Positions 28,201 to 34,273 of a stretch of DNA of 50,371 nt are shown here, piece after piece; the first letter of the stretch is position 1, and each line of letters begins with the position of its first letter. The stretch is from NCBI GenBank assembly GCA_947627515.1, contig CANQWI010000002.1, forward strand, positions 1 through 50,371, in the 5' to 3' direction. The notes beneath the pieces were generated by a model. That model ran no database searches, was not told the DNA's origin, and saw only the letters and a program-made list of their open reading frames with translations. Both the position numbers and the translations under genes were made by a program. This DNA comes from an uncultured Clostridia bacterium. Its GTDB lineage: Bacteria; Bacillota; Clostridia; Christensenellales; Borkfalkiaceae.

Positions 28201-29889
28201 GATGTTTGCAAAATAGCTGTCCTCATTGATTTGGTTCACATCCTCGATCACTTCCACGGGAGTGTTGTTGTAATATTGAGGATAATAGAGCGACGTCCAA
28301 TCGCTGTGCATCTTGTTGGGAGAAATGCTCGCAACATAGAAGGATTGCGAGAAATCAATGGACGTTTCTGTTTCGAAGGTTTGCGTTGCGCTCGAAAGCA
28401 ATTCGAACTCCATCCCGCTCGTGTAAACATCAAGATACACATCGTAGAAGGAGAGCGATTCGACCGTGACCTCATCAAAGACGGAGCCGTCCTCATTGAG
28501 GAAGCCTGAAAGCTCGAGCCCGTACGAGGTGAGCATCTTCCTGACGTCGCTGTCGGGATTGTTGATCTCGGCGTCGAAGGAGATCTTTTCGCCATAGCGA
28601 TAGACGGAAAGGAAGGAGGCCTCCGAGGATTCGGGAAGATAGCAGGTAACGACCGCTATGATCGGCGACCATGAGCCCGTAAATTCGACGCTGCCTGTCG
28701 AGCCCTTGGGAATATAATATGCGGGATCGCCGTTTGCGTCTCTCCAGCCCGTGAAGGAATACCCCTCGCGCGTGGGCGTGGGAAGATTGAAGGAATCCTC
28801 AACGGTATAGGTCGTCTTTGCGCCCTCGGGAAGCTCCCCCTCCGAGCCAAAGGAGTAGGTGATATCATATTCCACAAGCTCCCATTGAGCAGTCAGAGCG
28901 ACGTCATGCGCCGTGCCCGTAGGGATCGATGTGACCTTCTCGTTCTCGGCATTGTAGAAGCCCTTGAAGGTATAGCCCTCCTTGACGGGCTCCTTGAGAA
29001 CAATTTCCGCAGTCTCGATGTCGAAGGATGCGGGGTTGCTCTCGCCGGGCCGATATTTGCCGCCGTCAAGCTCGATCGTGAGCTGAAGGGCGTTCGGAGA
29101 CCAGACAGCGGTGAGCGACAGATCCCCCATCGTGCCCTCATCGAGCGTCGTGATGAGTGTATCGGCGTCCTCGTCCGTGATAAAGCCCTTGAAGGTATAG
29201 CCCTCTCTCACTGGATAGGTAAAGGAGACAAAATCCTCCACCGTGTATGTCGCGGGGTTGGTCTTGCCCTCGGGCAGCTGCCCCTCTGCGTAGTCATACG
29301 TGATCTCATATTTTTCCGCCTTCCAGACTGCCTTGAGGGAAACATTCCCAAAGCTGCCGGAGGGGATCGCCTCTACAGTCTCTCCGTCGGAATTCATCCA
29401 ACCTGAGAAGGTATAGCCCGAACGTGAAGGTGCATCAGGAAGGGTGACCTCGGAAGATTCGATCGTGTACGTTGTAGGAGCGTCGGCCTCATTCTGCCCG
29501 CCCGCAAGGTCGTACGAGATCGTGTATGTAACGGCGGTCCACTTTGCAGTGACGGAAACGGTCTCGCCATAGCTGCCGTCTGTCTTTTCGGGAGCATCCC
29601 AGCCTGCAAATGCATAGCCGTCGCGGGCAACGCCGTCGTAAGCGGCGAGCTGCGCACTCAGCTGTGCGTCGGCATCCATCTTGAATGTGACCGAGGTCTC
29701 ATCGTTCAGCTCACCGCCGTTAAAGTCGACCGTGACCTGTGTGCGGGGCTTGGAAGCGGAGCCGTTGTCCCCGTTCCCTGTGCTCCCGCTACCGTTGTTC
29801 TCCGTTCCGCAGGAAGCGAAAAGGAGCAATCCGAGAGCCGCGACTGCAAGCAAAATGGCTGTAAAGATTCTTTTGCCGAATCGTTTCAT
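22234..29889 (-). CDS. Giant surface lipoprotein: N-terminal InlB B-repeats plus very long BspA-type LRR_5 array
   Basis: 2551-aa ORF; lipobox LLLFASCG; repeats YDLAGGQNEADAPTTYTIESSEVTLPDAPSRSGYTFSGWMN; then dozens of LRR_5 units. Confidence 0.9.
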   Translation of the reverse strand: MKRFGKRIFTAILLAVAALGLLLFASCGTENNGSGSTGNGDNGSASKPRTQVTVDFNGGELNDETSVTFKMDADAQLSAQLAAYDGVARDGYAFAGWDAPEKTDGSYGETVSVTAKWTAVTYTISYDLAGGQNEADAPTTYTIESSEVTLPDAPSRSGYTFSGWMNSDGETVEAIPSGSFGNVSLKAVWKAEKYEITYDYAEGQLPEGKTNPATYTVEDFVSFTYPVREGYTFKGFITDEDADTLITTLDEGTMGDLSLTAVWSPNALQLTIELDGGKYRPGESNPASFDIETAEIVLKEPVKEGYTFKGFYNAENEKVTSIPTGTAHDVALTAQWELVEYDITYSFGSEGELPEGAKTTYTVEDSFNLPTPTREGYSFTGWRDANGDPAYYIPKGSTGSVEFTGSWSPIIAVVTCYLPESSEASFLSVYRYGEKISFDAEINNPDSDVRKMLTSYGLELSGFLNEDGSVFDEVTVESLSFYDVYLDVYTSGMEFELLSSATQTFETETSIDFSQSFYVASISPNKMHSDWTSLYYPQYYNNTPVEVIEDVNQINEDSYFANITSAYIPANIKLVWVENSNVNYNGLFNGASNLEKVTFAAGSKLQELNDPGMFRDTASLKTITFPDTVEYIADRFFTKDNSGAVGLTSFTVPKALKKLPQDTFGGAIELESFVIPEGSQLTEIGSFGGEYPNVTSLDFTNATKLVTLPSLSPFYNVATFKFPASLEEIGTFAGSTNKNTVATEIDLSNTKIENLAANTFQHMTELASVKFPATLTTIGQRLFGANNSGSVINANTHITELDFSGTQLETVPELAFAYMTALKTVKLPSSLKSFGKLTDESSLSVTNASNISVFESSTNVTSVDFGGAVLDLLGDYAFYGLSQLGELNVTIAANGKMGSHVFADAGSTISVTLGEGATYANSAFFFTKATTLNLNGFKTFGETTTDTTDALDKLSAITTSEGQRAKLAQYPVLYGSTVQTVKFDSALTELKDFAFALSGATPVFENTNVKYGKYLFYKSTITSFDFTGTPFKDVTEKMFYGSASLATLKGFDVLETVETEAFVGTAVRSFEIGLKITKIDPTAFESGQVDYTVTTGQRYYSMSTDPETGDKLYILYKPEGNNSRVSVFYDVELAENKEFSRDFTGESGTITELSNAYAGSKLTSIKLPATVTTIPEGAFENCAVLTDAEFSGTLQSIGANAFKGCVKFSSFIIPSSVESIGAGAFMNSGLTTLSAQAGSQLTTVGDNAFSGSKLTSVDLKNASKLKTLGKGSFANLTVLPEGQEFTVTFPATADPAFTELPANLFQGSTVLTKIEIPAYITKFSAGVFTGTKLTSLSFAPGSQLEELSGSALTGLAITELSLPDGLTKIGKAAFAGMTALQKVVIPANATIEAGTSTSGATRGAFAGCTALAEVEFKGTGVTVPTYTFYGCTKLVTVNFENVKTIGQAAFYNTGFTELTLGEIEIGMAAFASSTQLKTVSISAKATLTPGTSNSTTSNGVFGSCAKLDSVTITGEGTDKIALSDYAFYGATLLKSFDFSKVSSVGTACFTTSGLAGEYDLSALTSIGKAAFASTKITIITLSSATEMIDGTKNSGADYGPFGGCTTLTTVNITKSGDSLLSVPAYGFYGCTKLSSFDFVNVGKVGKDAFHMGSFGSATALLSEKSDFSNITEIGDNAFYFYNVATVNLTKATKIGGSAFYGAENLTSVTLAENVEIGKAAFADSGLTSVTLPKGASLTAGSNTTGANLGAFGLCEKLAAVTFADNVSAFEVPNYTFYGCPVLKNVEFAKISSIGNYAFSKCGFESVALAKDATLGTNAFEGCASLATVILTEDATSLAVSNSAFKSCAELATFPFDKVSSIGSSSFEGCTSLTEVTFSQNVALGGSAFKNCTGLTKVDFEHVTAIGSNGFEGCAALTEAVAKPSAVGKNDIADSAFKSCTSLVTITLPADIKTIGSNAFQDCFRLVIVVNLSNSLTNVTQENCGKNPSGNNYVTQYAKLVVKNAAESTGLVYKTTDGKFMALKETPEGGAVSYTAIVYYGTESEVTFPEKLVLEGDIKVDEYALGDYLFYKNTAITGVSIPASVTKIGAYAFQNTSKLKTVTIDTNNSKLTSIGIAAFNTSALTSIKIPAGCELASGTTESEGVFAKSASLTKVELMGTGYEIPGYAFSSCSTLKELDFTKIKSIGSAAFYKTAFTSIELPAEVKVTEGTTTSSAAFGGNTALTTVKFNSTEAIVPAYAFYGCTNLSTVNFENVITIGKAAFYNTGFATLKLKSETSVYTDSSSSNAAFGGCKKLTTFEFIGAGTWTEIPQNMFYGAPLTKFNASDAENVVLPAGLTEIGAYAFYGTQIVSVEIPASVTSIGAYAFNSCKSLTSVTFEAPNGEAKDLAIGESAFNATGITEITLPARVNSIGTSVFQNCASLLTADLTAANITKLTTTMFRGCTVLKTVKLPTALAADGLDAKQLFLDCTALTDIWYDGEAILAEPTQSGTSGSRTSARSNTVFAACGNVTIHVKDASKYEGVDWAKQFTTQKSGTSLSGSKATFVNIEAE
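22380..28150 (-). repeat. LRR_5 (BspA-type) repeat array (approximate bounds)
   Basis: Repeated AFxGCTxLxxVxFPxxLxxIG units across most of the ORF. Confidence 0.85.
28630..29748 (-). repeat. Tandem InlB B-repeat/Flg_new modules (about 5-6 copies, approximate bounds)
   Basis: Repeated ...TYTVEDxxxLPxPxREGYTFxGWxDxxG...GSxGxVxLxAxW modules in the N-terminal part of the 2551-aa lipoprotein. Confidence 0.8.
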
Positions 29890-30062
29890 ACTAACCTCCT
29901 AAAAACTTTCAACCGCAAATGCGGTGATTTCACAAAAGTTGTTTGTCCGAGTGCTCGGATAAGCATTTTTGTTTGGCGTTAAGACGCCAAACACCTCCCA
30001 TGGGAGGTGTCCATGGATGACCTGTATTTGATTTTCACATCAGGCTTGAAGCGGGAAAGCTC

Positions 30063-30302
30063 TCAGAGCCAGCAATAGTAGAGAAGCAGGAAGGCGAGCC
30101 CGACCCCGAGGATCCCGCAGATGAGAGGGATCGCGACCGAGCGATAGGTCTCTCTGAAGATCATCTTCTTTTCGGCAGGCGATTTCTTCCTGATCTCACG
30201 CTTGGCCTTCTTCTGATCTTCGGACTCGTACCACGCGAAGCCCTCGACGTTCATGTTGACGATGGTCCTGCCATCGTCGTCGGAATAATCTTTCTTTTTC
30301 AC
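30063..30302 (-). CDS. Small C-terminally membrane-anchored hypothetical protein (DDGRTI motif)
   Basis: ORF 30063..30311. The GTG at 30302 (MKKKDYSDDDGRTIVNMN...) is better spaced (8 nt) from CGGAG than the upstream GTG. C-terminal hydrophobic helix VAIPLICGILGVGLAFLLLYYCWL. Confidence 0.65.
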   Translation of the reverse strand: MKKKDYSDDDGRTIVNMNVEGFAWYESEDQKKAKREIRKKSPAEKKMIFRETYRSVAIPLICGILGVGLAFLLLYYCWL

Positions 30303-30486
30303 AAACGTCACTCCGAAATAATTTTATACCGTCATGCGGAAATGATTGATATTTGCATACCGAATAATTTTCAATCGCAATGACAAATCATTTGTAAATT
30401 CGAGAAAGGAGACAATTCAACCGATTCAACCGATTATGCATAATAAAAAGTGTATGGTTTCCCCCACCCTCAAATTTAGCCTTATG

Positions 30487-30515
30487 ATTATAACACATCG
30501 GTTATTTCTCGTCAA
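30487..30515 (-). promoter_or_regulatory. Predicted sigma-A promoter of the surface-protein/Opp operon
   Basis: Minus strand TTGACG (30510-30515) - 17 bp - TATAAT (30487-30492); implies an mRNA leader of about 175-180 nt before the 30302 start. Confidence 0.7.
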
Positions 30516-30813
30516 ATATATGAAAGAGCGAAACGAAAATCTTTCAATTATATTTGCGATAATTTTTTCTTATGTTTTGGAAGAATTTTAAAAAATTACA
30601 AAAATTGAAAAAAAGCAACGTTTTTTGGGAAATTTTATTCAAAAATTATTCAATTTATAACGAAAATATCGATTTTCAAAAAATGCTCAATAAATTTACA
30701 CAGATGAATAATTGTGTATATATGCACTGACTGTATTCGTGTCGTTAAAAATTATACTGAAAAATTTATAAATATTCTCATTGTTTTTTTCCGGAATTTC
30801 CCTTAAAAATCAG

Positions 30814-30836
30814 AAAAAAACCACCCGATCGGGTGG
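30814..30836 (-). terminator. Rho-independent terminator of the RsmB-family gene/operon
   Basis: Minus strand CCACCCGATCGGGTGG followed by TTTTTTT, immediately after the stop codon at 30838. Confidence 0.9.
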
Positions 30837-30837
30837 A

Positions 30838-31725
30838 TCAGAGCTTGACGAGCCTTGCGAGGAAGAAGCCCTCATAGAGCGGCGTCGGCGGGATGCGGAG
30901 GGTCCCCTCCATGCTTGAAAGTAGCGGGATGCCATCCATAGGCCGAATGGGCACGAGCCGCACGCTCCCCGACAGCACCGAGCATAGAACATCCTCGTCC
31001 TCTCGCTTGAGGACAGAGCAGGTAGAATACACCAGCTCGCCCCCTCTTTTGAGCAAATTCAGGGCCTTCTTGAGAAGTTTTTCCTGCATGCGTGCACATT
31101 TTTCGACATACTCCCCATCAATATGGACGGGGCGTGTAAAATCTGCCGTTCCGCTCCCGCTGCAGGGCGCGTCGAGCAGCAGCTTGTCAAATTTCAACGC
31201 ATCGTCAAGCGACAACGCGTCCGCGCATATCGCTGTCACGCGGCCCGCACCTTGCCTTGCGATGTTGAATTTCAGCCTTTCAAACCTTGCCCTGTCCCGC
31301 TCGCAAGCGGTAATAAACGCCCTGCCGTCCGACAACGCCGCAAGCTCCGTCGTCTTCCCGCCCGGTGCGGCGGTCATGTCGAGGATGTTCTCCCCCTCTT
31401 TCGGACAGAGATACAGCGGCGGGAGCATTGAGGAAAGGCTCTGGAGATAGATCCTCCCCTCCTCATAGAGGGAGGTTTTGCGAATGTCCTCCTCGTGGAC
31501 ATCATGTAAAATCAGAGCCGTGTCCGAAAATTTAGCCTCTTCAAACGAAAAGCCCGCCTTCAAAAGGGCAGACCTCCCCTCCTCAGCGGTCATTTTTAAC
31601 GAATTGATCCGCAGCGTGACGGGGCGTTTCACACAGCCGCGCACCAGCCGTTCTGCGGTTTCCTCCCCAAAATCACGGACAAACAGCTCTCTCAGCTTCT
31701 CGTTCACTTGATTTTCCGTGCCCAT
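30838..31725 (-). CDS. RsmB/NOP-family (NOL1/NOP2/Sun) SAM-dependent RNA cytosine-C5 methyltransferase
   Basis: 295-aa ORF; ILDMTAAPGGKTTELAAL, LLLDAPCSGSG, LVYSTCSV motifs. Confidence 0.9.
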   Translation of the reverse strand: MGTENQVNEKLRELFVRDFGEETAERLVRGCVKRPVTLRINSLKMTAEEGRSALLKAGFSFEEAKFSDTALILHDVHEEDIRKTSLYEEGRIYLQSLSSMLPPLYLCPKEGENILDMTAAPGGKTTELAALSDGRAFITACERDRARFERLKFNIARQGAGRVTAICADALSLDDALKFDKLLLDAPCSGSGTADFTRPVHIDGEYVEKCARMQEKLLKKALNLLKRGGELVYSTCSVLKREDEDVLCSVLSGSVRLVPIRPMDGIPLLSSMEGTLRIPPTPLYEGFFLARLVKL

Positions 31726-32177
31726 TCCACGATTGCACTCTCGGGTGTTACGCGCTTTTTCTCCTCAAATCTGACATTGAGAAGCTCCTCAATGGTCGCA
31801 CCGCGGAGTGCTTTTTTTAAATCGCTGGGCGTATGGCCGAGCCAGCCCCCATTGGTCACAAAGGGCCAGACGGTCTTCCCCTTCCAATCGACAGTCTTTA
31901 AAAAAGACTTGACCGCGGGCGCATATGTGTACCACCACACAGGAGTGCCGAGAATGACGGTATCGTACTCCTTCACGTCGACGGGCGTCGGATAGAGCTG
32001 GGGCAAATACCCGCTCTCCACCTCTTTTTTCCCGAGACTCACGAGCACATCGTAATCGTCGGGGTACGTCTTGACTGTCCTGATCTCGCACAGGTCCGCG
32101 CCGAGCTCCCTTGCGAGCATGCGGGCAACGGAGCGGGTGTTTCCCCCGAAGGAATAGTATACGACAAGCTTTTTCAT
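31704..32177 (-). CDS. Flavodoxin family protein
   Basis: 157-aa ORF; MKKLVVYYSFGGNTRSVA phosphate-binding loop; VILGTPVWWYTYAPAVKSFL. Confidence 0.9.
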   Translation of the reverse strand: MKKLVVYYSFGGNTRSVARMLARELGADLCEIRTVKTYPDDYDVLVSLGKKEVESGYLPQLYPTPVDVKEYDTVILGTPVWWYTYAPAVKSFLKTVDWKGKTVWPFVTNGGWLGHTPSDLKKALRGATIEELLNVRFEEKKRVTPESAIVEWARKIK

Positions 32178-32190
32178 ATGCGACCTCCGA

Positions 32191-33141
32191 TCAATAAAAT
32201 GTGGCGACCTCTTCCTCCTCGGGAAGGGGCGCGGTGTGCTCAGCGGTAAATACCTTTAATACAGGGCCCTTGGTGCCGTACAGCTTATGATATTCGATGT
32301 CCACACGGGCGGTCAAATCGAGCCAATCGTTCATCCTTATGTCAAGGGAAGCGTCCCCCTCGCAGACAAGCCCGTGATAGGCGATATCGGCGGCACAGCA
32401 GGTCATGACGAGCCGACCGATGCCGAACGAACCCTCCTTCATCTTCCTGTCAAGGGCGACGATCCCTTTGAAGTGGACGGTCTTGCCCTCATATTTGTCC
32501 GTTTCCTCGCGGATATCGCGGTAAAAATAGGCAAAATCCCTGTCCTCGATCTCAATCACGGGAGCATGGATGTCAAACGGGAGCGGGTCCTCGATATCAT
32601 CGTACTCCGCCCTGCCGCCGACATATTCATAGACGATATCGGGACGGCGGGAGGCCGCGCGGACGATTTTGTGGAAGGCCTCCTTGCCGAGCTCATCGCG
32701 AAAACGGTTGAAGACGACCATATCAGCGTATTGTATCTTGTCAAAGACAAGCTGCCGCATATTGGTATTGTAGCTCAGGAACGTGTTTGCGTCGAAAAAG
32801 GTCATGACCTGTGCGATGAGCCAACCGTCGGGCATGGCCTCGAAGAGCTTGTCAAGCAGCAGCATGCCGTTCCATTCCACGACGACGCGCTCTGCCTTGT
32901 TCTCCCTTGCGATCCGCGTGAGATTGGGCATATTCAGGCCCGCCTCATCGATCTTGACAACGGAAAATCTTTCTACGGCAAAGCGGGAGGGAGTGTATTC
33001 CTCCTCCCCCTCCTCGCAGACAAGCAGCAGAGTCCTTTCACCCGAATCGAAGCGTTCGTCCTCAAAGGTCTCCTGAATAAATTTCGTCTTTCCCGCATCG
33101 AGAAACCCCAAAAACAGGTAGACAGGAACTTCTTTTGGCAT
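32191..33141 (-). CDS. CobW/G3E-type GTPase domain fused to a C-terminal DUF1980/TIGR03943-like domain
   Basis: 316-aa ORF; Walker A FLGFLDAGKTKFI; C-terminal YEGKTVHFKGIVALDRKMKEGSFGIGRLVMTCCAADIAYHGLVC resembles the YcgQ/TIGR03943 CCAAD region. Confidence 0.75.
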   Translation of the reverse strand: MPKEVPVYLFLGFLDAGKTKFIQETFEDERFDSGERTLLLVCEEGEEEYTPSRFAVERFSVVKIDEAGLNMPNLTRIARENKAERVVVEWNGMLLLDKLFEAMPDGWLIAQVMTFFDANTFLSYNTNMRQLVFDKIQYADMVVFNRFRDELGKEAFHKIVRAASRRPDIVYEYVGGRAEYDDIEDPLPFDIHAPVIEIEDRDFAYFYRDIREETDKYEGKTVHFKGIVALDRKMKEGSFGIGRLVMTCCAADIAYHGLVCEGDASLDIRMNDWLDLTARVDIEYHKLYGTKGPVLKVFTAEHTAPLPEEEEVATFY

Positions 33142-33144
33142 AAG

Positions 33145-34233
33145 TTACCCCAAAAACAGTGTTTTCAGCCGCTCCTCGTCGATCTGACAGCCGATTACAC
33201 AGAGCCGTCCCGTGACAGCGGGAGCTCCTGTGCGCAGGTCGGGCTCCCCGGGAACAAAATCAAAGTAGATCCAGCCGTCCTCGCCGTTTACATACCCCTT
33301 TGCGCGGAGCACCTGCCCGTATTCACCCGAATCGAGAGCTGCAAGGGCATCTTCGATCTGCGCCTTGGTGAACCTCTTGGAGGTCTCGATCCCCCAGCTC
33401 GTGAACACCTCGTCGGCGTCATGCCCGTGGTGGTGATGGTGGTGATGAAGATGCTCTCCTTCATCCTCATCATGATGATGCTCTTCTTCGTCCTCATCCT
33501 CATCATGATGATGCTCTTCTTCGTCCTCATCCTCGTCATGGTGATGATGCTCTTCTTCGTCCTCATCGTCATGATGATGGTGATGATGCTCTTCCTCACC
33601 GTCATGCTGCATGTCTTCGGCAAGCCTCTCGAGCTCGGCCTTGAGGCTGTCCGCATTCTGCATCGCAAGGAGGATCTCCTTCCCGTCGAGTGCGTCCCAA
33701 TCCGTTGTGATCACGGTGACGGAGGTCTGCTCCTTTAAAAGGGCGGCCGCCTCCTCCGTCTTTGCGGGATCGGAGGTGTGTGAAAGCACGATACAGCCCG
33801 CATTTTTGACCTGATCGAGGAAGAATTCGCCGAAGTTTTTCAGATATATCCTGCACTTTTTCGCATCGACGACGGTGCAGAACGCATCGAGCACGCTGTC
33901 GGGGACATTTGCACGCTGAACTGCCTTGATAACGTCCGAAAGCTTGCCCACGCCCGATGGCTCGATGAGGATGCGATCGGGATGAAACTCGGCAGCAACT
34001 TTCCTGAGTGCCGCGGCAAAGTCGCCGACAAGCGAGCAGCAGATGCACCCTGAGTTCATCTCCGTGATCTCGATGCCTGCCTCCTTCAGAAAACCGCCGT
34101 CTACACCGATCTCGCCGAATTCATTCTCGATGAGAACGACCTTTTCGCCCGTATAGGCCTCCTTGATGAGCTTTTTGATGAGCGTGGTCTTCCCTGCGCC
34201 CAAAAAACCCGAAAAAATATCGATTTTGATCAT
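33145..34233 (-). CDS. CobW/ZNG1-like G3E GTPase with His-rich metal-binding region
   Basis: ORF track 33145..34344; start MIKIDIFSGFLGAGKTTLIKK at 34233 preferred (AGAAGG upstream). GCICC motif, Walker A, HHHHHHDDEDEEEHHHH segment, CobW C-terminal domain. Confidence 0.9.
   Translation of the reverse strand: MIKIDIFSGFLGAGKTTLIKKLIKEAYTGEKVVLIENEFGEIGVDGGFLKEAGIEITEMNSGCICCSLVGDFAAALRKVAAEFHPDRILIEPSGVGKLSDVIKAVQRANVPDSVLDAFCTVVDAKKCRIYLKNFGEFFLDQVKNAGCIVLSHTSDPAKTEEAAALLKEQTSVTVITTDWDALDGKEILLAMQNADSLKAELERLAEDMQHDGEEEHHHHHHDDEDEEEHHHHDEDEDEEEHHHDEDEDEEEHHHDEDEGEHLHHHHHHHGHDADEVFTSWGIETSKRFTKAQIEDALAALDSGEYGQVLRAKGYVNGEDGWIYFDFVPGEPDLRTGAPAVTGRLCVIGCQIDEERLKTLFLG
33424..33606 (-). repeat. 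Low-complexity His/Asp/Glu tandem repeat (about 33-nt period)
   Basis: Repeated catgatgatgctcttcttcgtcctcatcctc on the plus strand, encoding EEEHHHDEDED units. Confidence 0.9.
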
Positions 34234-34273
34234 TTTATGCCTTCTTTCTACTGAAATTGATGCTGAAATACCC

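Noticed and set aside
30346-30591. Plus-strand 81-aa ORF in the AT-rich island
   Set aside because: AT-driven composition, no well-spaced RBS, and it overlaps the predicted promoter on the other strand.
33424-33606. Repeat tract as a microsatellite-type non-coding element
   Set aside because: It is in frame and encodes the His-rich arm typical of CobW/ZNG1-like GTPases.
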